Under the pieces are notes generated by a model. It ran no database searches. It saw only the letters and a program-made list of their open reading frames with translations, and had not been told where the DNA came from. Made by a program: the position numbers and the translations under genes. Below are positions 26,656 to 35,459 of a DNA stretch of 64,000 nucleotides, one piece after another (the stretch's first letter is position 1; each line of letters begins with the position of its first letter). The stretch is from Aquirufa nivalisilvae (lineage in GTDB: Bacteria; Bacteroidota; Bacteroidia; Cytophagales; Spirosomataceae), in the NCBI RefSeq assembly GCF_004307455.1, contig NZ_SEWX01000005.1, positions 434,001 to 498,000 on the forward strand, read 5' to 3'.

Positions 26656-29268
26656 ATGAACAAAAAGTTTTCTTTTGTCTTAATGGCAATTTTGTTGTTA
26701 AGTACAAAAATGATGAGTCAAACGATTCCATTCGGAGTACAAGGTCAGCTTTTAGACCGAATGAACAATAATCCTTCTAATAGTCAAATCAGAACTCAGC
26801 CTCAAAATCAAGCTAATGTGGGTCGTAGAACTATTACAACTACACCCAAGCAAAAGCAAAATTACGATAGCTTAATGGCTGAGCGTAAAAGAAACGCTGG
26901 TGAAATAGCCAATGAGGATACTGCTGTTTATAACCTTAGAAAACGAATTTTTGGTTATTCTATCTTTAATAATAAAACAGGCACTTTTGAACCTAATTTG
27001 AAAATAGCTACACCTAAATCATACGTTTTAGGGCCTGATGATGAATTAATCATTGATATCAATGGATATTCAGAAGATCATTACAACCTAACGGTTAGTC
27101 CTGATGGTTACGTGAAGATTAACCGAGTTGGTAATGTATATGTGGCTGGTTTAACGATTGAAGAAGCAAAAAGTAGAATTATTTCTAAACTATCTCAAAT
27201 TTTTGTTGGACTTCGTAAAGAAGGTAGTGGCCCAAGCAGTACTAATTTATACGCCTCTATATCATTAGGAAGCATCCGTACTGTTAATGTAACGGTTCAA
27301 GGAGAAGTTTTATTCCCAGGTACTTATTCTGTTCCTTCCTTAGCGAGAGTGATGAACGTTTTATACTTAGCTGGTGGACCTAATCAAAATGGTACTTATC
27401 GAGAGATTCAATTAATCCGAAATAAGAAAGTAATTGCTACGATTGACTTATATGATTTTTTAACAGCTGGAATTCAGAAAAATGATGTCAATATTCACGA
27501 CCAAGATATCATTAAAGTTGGAGTCTATAAAAATAGAATTGAGGTAAAAGGGAAGGTTAAGAGGCCAGCTTTATTTGAAATTAAGCCACAGGAGAGTTTG
27601 ACAAAAGTAATTCAAGAATTTGCTGGTGGATTTACAGAAGATGCTTTTAAGGAATTAGTAAAGATTACTCGTTACACAAATCGTGAACGTAAGTTAATTG
27701 ACCTAAATGCAGCATTGATGGATTCATTTAGCCCACAAACTGGAGATATCATTCAGGTAGAATCAGTTAATCAAGATCGTTTTGAAAATAAACTAACCAT
27801 CGTAGGTGAGGTATTTAGACCTGGCCAATTTGCGTTAGAAGGAAGTCCAAGCTTATTGAAATTAATTGATAGAGCCGGAGGATTAAAAGAAAATGCATTC
27901 TTGGATCGTGTTTTGATTCAACGTATCAATCCAGATTTATCTAAAACAAATTTGTCCGTTAATTTAAAGGATATTTTAAATAACAAATCAAAGGATATTC
28001 CATTAAGAAGAGAAGATAATGTTTCCATTTTCTCCATTTTAGATTTGAAAGAAGGCTATACCGTGACTATACATGGTGAAATCAACTTAAAGCGAAACGA
28101 TATCATTTTGGATAATAAATTGGACGGTAGTAATAAATTAGAATCCAACGGTGGTAAGGTTTCTAGTTCACAAGAAAATGCAATCAAATCTAATACTGAT
28201 AAAATTAACTCGGAGAACAATGCTGTTCAGATAGAAAGTGAAATATCGGAAGAGTTGAAATCCAATGAAGCTGCGAATCAATTGATCAATCGTCAATTAA
28301 AATTAACACTCCCATTTGTAGAAAAAATGACTGTAGAGGATTTAATCCTACAAGCTGGTGGTTTAAGAGAATCTGCAGCTACAGGTGTAGTTGAAATTGT
28401 TCGAAGAAAGAAGAATTTGGCAGACAATACGCCAATCAATTCACAAATTGCTGAGATTATACGTTTCTCTATTAGTAAGAAGTTGCAATTAGACGAAACT
28501 GCTTCAACTTTTGAATTACAGCCTTACGATGAGGTATTTATTCGCTCTTCACCTAATTATGAGTTGCAACAATTCATTACCATTCAAGGACAGGTTGTTT
28601 ATCCAGGTGTATATGGCTTGGAAAAGAAGGATGAACGTTTAAGTGAAATTATCACAAGAGCAGGTGGTTTAAATAGACAAGCTTATCCTAAAGGAGCTAA
28701 GTTGATTCGTAAAATTCAATTAACAGAATTTGAGAAAAATAGAAGAACGGAGCAATTAAATGAAATTCAAGATAACTTCACTGGAATTACTGCACCAAGA
28801 GAACAAACCATTGTTAATAAGACGAAAGAAACTATTGGCATTGACTTGGTAAAAGCATTGAAAAACCCAGGTGGTGAAGATGATTTATACGTTTTAGAAG
28901 GTGATATTATTGATATTCCGAAAGAACCACAAACTGTTAAAGTTTCAGGCGAAGTTCTTTATCCTAATAGTGTGAAGTATTTAGATGGAAAATCATTCTA
29001 TGATTTCATTTCAGAAGCGGGAGGGTTTACATCAAGTTCTGCTAGAAAAAGAGCCTATGTACTTTATTCTAATGGATCAGTGAAAAGAACGAAATCATTT
29101 TTATTCTTTCGTTTTCATCCTAAGATTGAACAAGGGGCTGAAATTATTGTTCCTAAGAAATCTAAAGTGGCTACTGGACAACAAATTGTATCAGTTGTAT
29201 CTATCTTCACAGGAACCCTTACTAGTTTAATTGGTATTATTACCTTGATTAAGGCTACATCAAACTAA
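26656..29268 (+). CDS. Multi-SLBB polysaccharide export protein (Wza-like outer-membrane conduit)
   Basis: An 870-residue exported protein with signal peptide MNKKFSFVLMAILLLSTKMM. The polysaccharide-export domain (about 115-185) contains YVLGPDDELIIDINGYSED and DGYVKINRVGNVYVAGLTI. About six SLBB-like units follow, each starting with a 'v.G.v..Pg.y' strand: near residues 213, 298, 378, 475, 650 and 765. The fourth unit is interrupted by a polar Asn/Ser/Glu-rich insert of about 60 residues (480-545). A hydrophobic C-terminal helix (about 840-868) could anchor or cross a membrane. It heads the export operon (Wzz-like, Wzm, Wzt) and is far longer than E. coli Wza (about 380 residues). Confidence 0.9.
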   Translation: MNKKFSFVLMAILLLSTKMMSQTIPFGVQGQLLDRMNNNPSNSQIRTQPQNQANVGRRTITTTPKQKQNYDSLMAERKRNAGEIANEDTAVYNLRKRIFGYSIFNNKTGTFEPNLKIATPKSYVLGPDDELIIDINGYSEDHYNLTVSPDGYVKINRVGNVYVAGLTIEEAKSRIISKLSQIFVGLRKEGSGPSSTNLYASISLGSIRTVNVTVQGEVLFPGTYSVPSLARVMNVLYLAGGPNQNGTYREIQLIRNKKVIATIDLYDFLTAGIQKNDVNIHDQDIIKVGVYKNRIEVKGKVKRPALFEIKPQESLTKVIQEFAGGFTEDAFKELVKITRYTNRERKLIDLNAALMDSFSPQTGDIIQVESVNQDRFENKLTIVGEVFRPGQFALEGSPSLLKLIDRAGGLKENAFLDRVLIQRINPDLSKTNLSVNLKDILNNKSKDIPLRREDNVSIFSILDLKEGYTVTIHGEINLKRNDIILDNKLDGSNKLESNGGKVSSSQENAIKSNTDKINSENNAVQIESEISEELKSNEAANQLINRQLKLTLPFVEKMTVEDLILQAGGLRESAATGVVEIVRRKKNLADNTPINSQIAEIIRFSISKKLQLDETASTFELQPYDEVFIRSSPNYELQQFITIQGQVVYPGVYGLEKKDERLSEIITRAGGLNRQAYPKGAKLIRKIQLTEFEKNRRTEQLNEIQDNFTGITAPREQTIVNKTKETIGIDLVKALKNPGGEDDLYVLEGDIIDIPKEPQTVKVSGEVLYPNSVKYLDGKSFYDFISEAGGFTSSSARKRAYVLYSNGSVKRTKSFLFFRFHPKIEQGAEIIVPKKSKVATGQQIVSVVSIFTGTLTSLIGIITLIKATSN

Positions 29269-29272
29269 TCAC

Positions 29273-30331
29273 ATGGCAGAGTTAAGATCTGATCAATTTT
29301 CTTTCAAGCGCTTACTGTTTAAGTGCTTTTTATTGATTCCTTTTTTCAAAAAGAATCGTAAAAAACTACTCATAGGGGCACTTATTGGTTTTGCAGCAGG
29401 TATTAGTGTTGAGATCATTCGTAGTCAAAATAAAATATATAAGGCTCAAATCGTTTTTGTCATGGATTCTGAAGGATCAAGTGGCGGAGGATTAGCAGAT
29501 ATAGCTAGTAGCTTAGGTTTGGGAGGATTTACTGCCAGTAATTCACTATTTAGCGGGGAAAATTTCAAAGAACTTTTGAAAACAAAAGCTTTGTTCAGAA
29601 AAGCCTTGTTAACCCGTGTCAAGTTTGGAGACAAAGAGGATTTATTTGCCAATTTCTTCTTACAAAAGGCTGATTTGAAAAAACACGAGTGGAGTGACCT
29701 ACCTGATGATTTCTTTAACTACCGTTTTAAAATCTCAGATCCAAGTCAAGCCAATGAGCAAGATAGAAATATCATGAACGCCATTTATGAATATTTAAAA
29801 GGAAACACGGTAATCAGTAACGAAAACCCAAAATCTTCCTTTTTAACTATGACGGTTGAAACGCGTAATGATACGTTGAGTTATACATGGTCCAAGTTAT
29901 ATTTGAAAACGGTTACTGAATTCTACATTCAAACAAAAACTAAAAAATCCAAAGAACTTTTAGTGATTATGGATAAAAGGGTAGATTCACTGCGCTCAGC
30001 TTTGTACTATACCCAAGGGAAACTAGCGAATTACAATGACCAAAATCAACAGATCATTTATCAAAGAGCTAGAATTACAGCAGAAAGGTTACAAATGAAT
30101 TCTTCTCAGCTACAAAGTATGTATTTTGAAGCTGTACGGAATTTTGATAACCTGAAGTTCTCACTTATTAAAGAGTCTCCTTTATTTACAATCATTTCAG
30201 ATTCTGAGCTTCCTACTAAAATTGAGGTTTATTTTTGGGGTCCCATTACCTTAGTAGCTGTAGTCATAGGCATGTTAATAACATCCTTATTGATTTATAT
30301 AGGAAGTGTTTATAGAGAATTAATGGCTTAG
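29273..30331 (+). CDS. Wzz-like polysaccharide co-polymerase / chain-length protein
   Basis: A 352-residue inner-membrane protein with an N-terminal membrane segment (about 32-52, LLIGALIGFAAGISVEII), a periplasmic domain with coiled-coil-like helices (about 215-275) and a C-terminal membrane segment (about 318-345). The segment before the last helix, LPTKIEVYFWGPITLV, is the Wzz/PCP signature region. There is no attached tyrosine kinase domain. It lies 4 bases after the SLBB exporter and 5 before wzm. It likely bridges the inner-membrane machinery and the outer-membrane conduit, or sets chain length. Confidence 0.85.
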   Translation: MAELRSDQFSFKRLLFKCFLLIPFFKKNRKKLLIGALIGFAAGISVEIIRSQNKIYKAQIVFVMDSEGSSGGGLADIASSLGLGGFTASNSLFSGENFKELLKTKALFRKALLTRVKFGDKEDLFANFFLQKADLKKHEWSDLPDDFFNYRFKISDPSQANEQDRNIMNAIYEYLKGNTVISNENPKSSFLTMTVETRNDTLSYTWSKLYLKTVTEFYIQTKTKKSKELLVIMDKRVDSLRSALYYTQGKLANYNDQNQQIIYQRARITAERLQMNSSQLQSMYFEAVRNFDNLKFSLIKESPLFTIISDSELPTKIEVYFWGPITLVAVVIGMLITSLLIYIGSVYRELMA

Positions 30332-30336
30332 TTTAC

Positions 30337-31140
30337 ATGAATCTTATACAACAGAAAATCAAGGAGATTAGTAGTGATTGGGAGTTATTGGTCATATTAG
30401 CCAAAAGAGATATTTCCGTTAGGTACAAGCAAACTATTTTAGGTTTAAGCTGGGCTATCGTTAAGCCAGTGGCCACCATGTTAGTATTTTTATTTGCTTA
30501 TAAACAGGTTGCAAAAATTCAAGACTTATCGGGTTATCCTATCCAATTGGTGATATTTTCAGGCATCCTATTTTGGAATTATTTTGCTAATTCACTTCAG
30601 GCAATTAGCAACTCTATATTAGTGAATAGTAACTTAATTTCTAAAGTCTATTTTCCGCGTTTAATTATATGTTTTTCTTCTATTGCTGTTTCATTAGTCG
30701 ATTTCGTAGTAGGCTTAGTTGTTTATCTAATTTTGGCACTTAGTTTACATCAAAGTATATCACCATATATTGTTTTACTGCCATTGGCATTACTGATTAC
30801 TAGTTTATTTGCCTTAGGATTTGGTTTAATATTTGCCTCCTTTTCCGTTAAATATCGGGATGTACAACAAATCATTCCATTGATCGTGCAGTATGGATTT
30901 TTTGCAACTCCCATTGTTTATACGACGAAACAATTATCTGAAAAATCATGGTTTTTATATTACAATATATTAAACCCATTAGCAGGTTTAGTAGAAATGT
31001 TTCGAGCTTGCTTAATTAGCCAATACGATTTACTAACAGTCCAAAATTTAAGTATAAGTATCATTGCTAGTATTTTGGTATTTATCCTAGGCATTATCAT
31101 TTTTGACAAAAGAGAAGACTCCTTCGTGGATTATTTATAA
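30337..31140 (+). CDS. wzm: ABC-2 type polysaccharide export permease (Wzm/KpsM)
   Basis: A 267-residue permease with six membrane segments. Its N-terminal cytoplasmic helix, WELLVILAKRDISVRYKQTI followed by LGLSWAIVKP, is the hallmark of the Wzm/TagG group. The C-terminal PFAM-type signature is around LPLALLITSLFALGFGLIFA and YRDVQQIIPLIVQYGFFATP. With the ATPase encoded 5 bases downstream, it exports lipid-linked polysaccharide across the inner membrane. The protein ends with a short polar tail (FDKREDSFVDYL). Confidence 0.94.
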   Translation: MNLIQQKIKEISSDWELLVILAKRDISVRYKQTILGLSWAIVKPVATMLVFLFAYKQVAKIQDLSGYPIQLVIFSGILFWNYFANSLQAISNSILVNSNLISKVYFPRLIICFSSIAVSLVDFVVGLVVYLILALSLHQSISPYIVLLPLALLITSLFALGFGLIFASFSVKYRDVQQIIPLIVQYGFFATPIVYTTKQLSEKSWFLYYNILNPLAGLVEMFRACLISQYDLLTVQNLSISIIASILVFILGIIIFDKREDSFVDYL

Positions 31141-31145
31141 CATTT

Positions 31146-32366
31146 ATGCACATTATTGAAGTCGATTCCATTTCTAAAAAGTACGAGCTTTCAGCCAATA
31201 AAGGGGCTGTTAGTATAAAGAATGGCTTGAAAAACTTGTTGACCAAAGAAGAAAAAGAAATTTTTTGGGCAGTCAATGATGTTTCTTTTGCATTAAATCG
31301 TGGTGACAAACTAGGAATTGTTGGAAGTAATGGGGCGGGTAAATCTACATTATTAAAAATCTTAAGTAAGATTACCAAACCTACAAGTGGTGAAATTCAT
31401 GTAAGAGGTAAAGTAGCTAGCTTATTAGAAGTTGGAACAGGTTTTCATCCAGAGTTAACTGGAAGGGAAAATATCTTTTTGAATGGTGCTATTTTAGGTA
31501 TGTCTAAGCATGAGATAAAATCGCAATTTGATGAAATTGTTGATTTTGCTGGTGAACAAATATCCCGCTTTCTAGATACACCTGTTAAACGATATTCCTC
31601 TGGAATGTATGTTCGTTTAGGATTTGCTATTTCAGCTCATTTAAACCCTGAAATTCTCATTGTAGACGAGGTACTTGCGGTAGGAGATGCCGATTTCCAA
31701 AAGAAGTCCTTAGGTAAAATGCGTGAAGTTGCAGCCAATGATAAAACCATATTGTTTGTAAGTCATAACTTGACGGCTGTAGCTAATTTGTGTAATAAAA
31801 CCTTACACCTTGAAAAGGGTAGGGTAAAGCAATTTGGGGAAACAGGTGAGGTGCTTTCCAATTATATGGCGGCGCTACAAACCAATCGTTTGGAACAAAG
31901 TTATGATTCATTTGATGCCGCTCCAGGGTCGCAGCAGATTCGCTTGAAAAAAGCTACATTAATTCCTGAATTGCTAGAAGGGCAGACTTATTTAGATATT
32001 AGGAACAAGATTAATATTAGTATTGAATTTTGGAATACAGAACCTAACCAGCAATTAAACATCAGTTTACATTTATTTGCTAGCACTGGTGAATGCGTAT
32101 TTAATGTAGGCACACCTCCGGGAAACTTTGGAATAGGATTGGTACAAGCTAACTTAGAGATTCCTGGCCATTTCTTAAATGATGGTACTTACCTTATTTC
32201 TTTTATGGTTGTCAAGGATAAGTCCATTGTCTTATATAACTTCGAGGAAGTATTTAACTTTGAGATTGCTGATTTCAGGGAAGATACTACCTGGTATGGC
32301 AAATGGCCGGGTTATGTAAGACCAGTATTTCCTTTTCCTATTCGTCAACTATCTGATACTATCTAA
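31146..32366 (+). CDS. wzt: ABC polysaccharide export ATPase with Wzt C-terminal domain
   Basis: A 406-residue protein. Residues 1-245 are the ATPase: Walker A GSNGAGKSTLLK (about 60-71), signature YSSGMYVRLGFA, Walker B ILIVDEVLAVGD and the switch histidine in LFVSHN. Residues about 265-395 are a beta-sandwich of the Wzt C-terminal type, with LNISLHLFASTGECVFN and FLNDGTYLISFMV. In characterised O-antigen systems this domain binds the modified non-reducing end of the glycan before export. Its presence here predicts a terminally capped polymer. It pairs with the Wzm gene upstream. Confidence 0.94.
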   Translation: MHIIEVDSISKKYELSANKGAVSIKNGLKNLLTKEEKEIFWAVNDVSFALNRGDKLGIVGSNGAGKSTLLKILSKITKPTSGEIHVRGKVASLLEVGTGFHPELTGRENIFLNGAILGMSKHEIKSQFDEIVDFAGEQISRFLDTPVKRYSSGMYVRLGFAISAHLNPEILIVDEVLAVGDADFQKKSLGKMREVAANDKTILFVSHNLTAVANLCNKTLHLEKGRVKQFGETGEVLSNYMAALQTNRLEQSYDSFDAAPGSQQIRLKKATLIPELLEGQTYLDIRNKINISIEFWNTEPNQQLNISLHLFASTGECVFNVGTPPGNFGIGLVQANLEIPGHFLNDGTYLISFMVVKDKSIVLYNFEEVFNFEIADFREDTTWYGKWPGYVRPVFPFPIRQLSDTI

Positions 32367-32368
32367 TT

Positions 32369-33439
32369 ATGCTACATGTTACCAAATCGTTCTTGCCTGA
32401 TTTAAAAGAATATGTCAGCTATTTAGAACGTATTTGGGAGAGCAATCATTTAACTAATGATGGGCCCTTATTAAGAGAATTAGAGCAGAAACTTCGCGAT
32501 TACTTACAAGTTGAACACGTTATTTTTGTCACCAATGGCACCATTGCCTTGCAATTGGCTTTAAAAGCTCTACAAGTAAAAGGTGAAGTTATTACTACAC
32601 CATTCTCATACTGTGCTACTTCAAACTCCATCCTCTGGGAAGGATCTACACCTATTTTCGCAGATATTGACGCCAATAGCCTAACAGTAGAATCAGCTCA
32701 AATTAAGTCGAAAATTACTTCGAATACCCAAGCTATCTTAACTACTCACGTATATGGTAATGCGGGCGACTTAGAAGCTCAGGAAGAAGTAGCGGCTGCT
32801 TATAACATTCCCCTCATCTACGATGGAGCACATGCGTTTGGAGTTAACTATAAGGGAAAGTCTATTTTCAATTATGGTACTGTAAGCACTTGTAGCTTTC
32901 ATGCAACTAAAGTATTCCATAGTGTTGAGGGCGGAGCTGTCGTGACAAATGATTCAAAACTAGCCGCTAAAATCATTGAATTGCGGAGCTTTGGACATAA
33001 AAATGACGATTATTTCTCAGCTGGAATTAATGGAAAGAATTCAGAATTTCATGCGGCCATGGGATTGGTGAATCTAGGTCATTTTGATCAAATTAGAAAT
33101 TACCGTAAATGGGCATGTGAGCTATATGATAGTCTGTTACAAGTACCTGGAAATGCGATTCAATTCAATCCTGTCATGGAAAGGAATTACAGTTACTATC
33201 CTGTGATGTTTCCGAATGAAGTTTCATTATTAAAAGCTGTTTCTAAGTTAAATGCCGTACAAATTAATCCAAGAAGATATTTCTACCCATCTTTGAATAC
33301 ACTAAGTTTTGTGGATAAACAGTCTTGTCCTGTATCAGAAGATATAGCATTAAGAGTTTTGTGTTTGCCCTTAAGTGCTGAAATCAAAGAAGATGAAATT
33401 AGACTAATTGCGGATTTAGTGAATCAATCCTTTAATTAA
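32369..33439 (+). CDS. DegT/DnrJ/EryC1/StrS sugar aminotransferase
   Basis: A 356-residue PLP enzyme that aminates a keto nucleotide-sugar. Motifs are VTNGTIALQLALKAL, TTPFSYCATSNSILWEGSTP, IYDGAHAFGV and SFHATKVFHSVEGGAVVTND, with the PLP lysine at Lys181. The 'FHATKvFHsvEGG' wording is that of the subgroup producing 3- or 4-amino-dideoxy sugars such as dTDP-4-amino-4,6-dideoxyglucose. No dehydratase or other deoxysugar enzyme is near, so the precursor must come from elsewhere. It starts 2 bases after wzt and probably supplies an unusual sugar of the exported glycan, perhaps its cap. Confidence 0.92.
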   Translation: MLHVTKSFLPDLKEYVSYLERIWESNHLTNDGPLLRELEQKLRDYLQVEHVIFVTNGTIALQLALKALQVKGEVITTPFSYCATSNSILWEGSTPIFADIDANSLTVESAQIKSKITSNTQAILTTHVYGNAGDLEAQEEVAAAYNIPLIYDGAHAFGVNYKGKSIFNYGTVSTCSFHATKVFHSVEGGAVVTNDSKLAAKIIELRSFGHKNDDYFSAGINGKNSEFHAAMGLVNLGHFDQIRNYRKWACELYDSLLQVPGNAIQFNPVMERNYSYYPVMFPNEVSLLKAVSKLNAVQINPRRYFYPSLNTLSFVDKQSCPVSEDIALRVLCLPLSAEIKEDEIRLIADLVNQSFN

Positions 33440-33446
33440 AAAAACG

Positions 33447-35459
33447 ATGTATTGGATAGCATTCATTTCATTTATATTGATGAACTACAAGGTAGCGTCT
33501 AAGATTTCAAACAAAAACTTAGAAGAGATCCTAATTATAGGGTTTACCATTTATACAAGTAGTGTTATTTTAACAGGTTATGGATTATCTGCCTTTGGGC
33601 TTTGGAATAGCCGTATTTTATGGGCTATTATTCCATTTTTCATAACCTCATTGACCTATTATTTTTTTCAAAGACCTGTTTTTGCCTTTGAAATGGAACA
33701 TATATCTGCTTTTAAAGTTATAGGTTCAGCAATTCAAACAACACATCAAACCTATTCCAAATTATCAGGTATTGAGCGATTTATTTTTGCCTGTCTATTC
33801 TGGTCTTTCCTGATTATTTGTGTCTTACAAACCTCTTTGGTATTCAATAGTCCTCCCAATGAATGGGACAGCATGACTGGGCATTTGAATCGAGTTATTT
33901 ATTTCCTCAAACGAGGCACTATGTCTCATTTTATAGGCACTAATTGGAATATAGACACATATCCAAGAAGTTTTTGTTCCTTACAAGTGTATCCCTTTTT
34001 AATGAGTGGCTACAATGAATATTTATTCAAGCTTCCCAACATTGGATCATATTGGATTTTATCTTTTGGAATTTATGGAATACTCAAAAATCTAGGAATT
34101 AAATTCAAAACTAGGTTATTCTTAAGCATCATCTTTTTATTCCTGCCTAATGTTCTGATGCAATCCATTACCACAGAAACGGATATTGTACTTGCGGCAT
34201 ATTTGTGCACGATTGTATATTACTTAGTAGCATATAAAAAACAAGAGAAAACCATTTATTTATATTTAGCTGGTTTAACATTTGGTTTAGCTTTAAGTCA
34301 TAAAATAACCTTTGTATTTTCATTCATTCCATTACTTATTTTGTATGCCTATTGCTTTATGCCAGCCATAAAAAAACGGACCATATTTGTCATAAAGCAC
34401 TTATTTATAGCTCACTTTTTAGGTGCATTCTTGTATGTAGCAGCTACAGGTTACATCGCTAATTATATACATTATGGACATCCTATTGGACCTCCAACAG
34501 CCACGCAACATCAATCAGTTGAAAGAGCAGGAAGTTTAGGTAATTTATTGATTCAAGGAAGTAGAAATGTAGTCAGGTATGGATTTGATTTATTCAATTT
34601 TGATGGTCTAAGAAACATCATGGTAGTTGAAAAGCTTAACCATGCCATGAAAGCACCTTTTAGAGTAATTGACCAAGGTTTGCATTTAGGCTTAGAAAAA
34701 GTAACTGAATTCACCATTATTCCATTTACGTTCGATAAACGATTTGAATACTTTAATGGTAGTCCTATTTATGGTAGCATTTTTATATTCATTGTACTAC
34801 CAAGTTTATTGATGTTTATAAGAAGGCCCAATTGGACTCTGGGCTTGTTTTCACTTGCATTTGCCATCCATTTTGCAACTTTGGCATTTACAGCAGCATA
34901 TGATCCTTGGAAAGGGCGTTACATGATAAGTTCAGCTATCTATTTGTTTCCTGTGTTAACCTATATTTCCAGCTATATCTTCGAAAGAAAGCAACATTTT
35001 ATATCGAGTATAATTTTGGGGCTCGTGGTTGTCATTATCAGTTTATCCGCCATATTGACGTTAGGCCTCAATATTCGAGCATTGCCGTTTAATGCTTATG
35101 GAAAAAAGTCCATATTAGAACTTGACAGGGTGTCGGCATTAACCATCAATCGACCAGACATCACAAAAGCATATCAAAACTTTGAAAAATTAGTACCTGT
35201 TAATGCAACAGTTGCACTTGGTACAATTAATGATGATTTTGAATATCCATTATGGGGTGCAAAATTTAGCAGAAAATTAATTCCACTAAACCCATTTGAA
35301 CAGGGCATTCAAGCAATTCCCGCTGAAGCTCAATACTTATTTTTTAGCAAAAACGTATTTCAACCTCAAAAAGGAGATATTCGATTAGGAACGGATACAA
35401 CGATGGTAGAAGGGGTCTTGGTGCGTGGAGAAGATTATTATTTAAGAAAACTGCACTAA
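33447..35459 (+). CDS. Large GT-C-fold membrane glycosyltransferase-like protein
   Basis: A 670-residue polytopic protein with about eleven or twelve membrane segments and a soluble C-terminal part (about 560-670). After the first segments comes a periplasmic loop, FNSPPNEWDSMTGHLNRVIY, with acidic residues in the place of the catalytic D/E of GT-C enzymes (GT39/GT83-like), followed by a loop with YPRSFCSLQVYPF. This suggests use of a polyprenyl-phosphate sugar donor at the periplasmic face. It is last in the export operon, 7 bases after the aminotransferase. The family assignment is by layout only. Confidence 0.65.
   Translation: MYWIAFISFILMNYKVASKISNKNLEEILIIGFTIYTSSVILTGYGLSAFGLWNSRILWAIIPFFITSLTYYFFQRPVFAFEMEHISAFKVIGSAIQTTHQTYSKLSGIERFIFACLFWSFLIICVLQTSLVFNSPPNEWDSMTGHLNRVIYFLKRGTMSHFIGTNWNIDTYPRSFCSLQVYPFLMSGYNEYLFKLPNIGSYWILSFGIYGILKNLGIKFKTRLFLSIIFLFLPNVLMQSITTETDIVLAAYLCTIVYYLVAYKKQEKTIYLYLAGLTFGLALSHKITFVFSFIPLLILYAYCFMPAIKKRTIFVIKHLFIAHFLGAFLYVAATGYIANYIHYGHPIGPPTATQHQSVERAGSLGNLLIQGSRNVVRYGFDLFNFDGLRNIMVVEKLNHAMKAPFRVIDQGLHLGLEKVTEFTIIPFTFDKRFEYFNGSPIYGSIFIFIVLPSLLMFIRRPNWTLGLFSLAFAIHFATLAFTAAYDPWKGRYMISSAIYLFPVLTYISSYIFERKQHFISSIILGLVVVIISLSAILTLGLNIRALPFNAYGKKSILELDRVSALTINRPDITKAYQNFEKLVPVNATVALGTINDDFEYPLWGAKFSRKLIPLNPFEQGIQAIPAEAQYLFFSKNVFQPQKGDIRLGTDTTMVEGVLVRGEDYYLRKLH

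Noticed and set aside
26580-26771. Rightward 63-codon frame overlapping the SLBB gene start
   Set aside because: It runs through the intergenic region and then out of frame into the signal-peptide region of the SLBB gene; no coding features.
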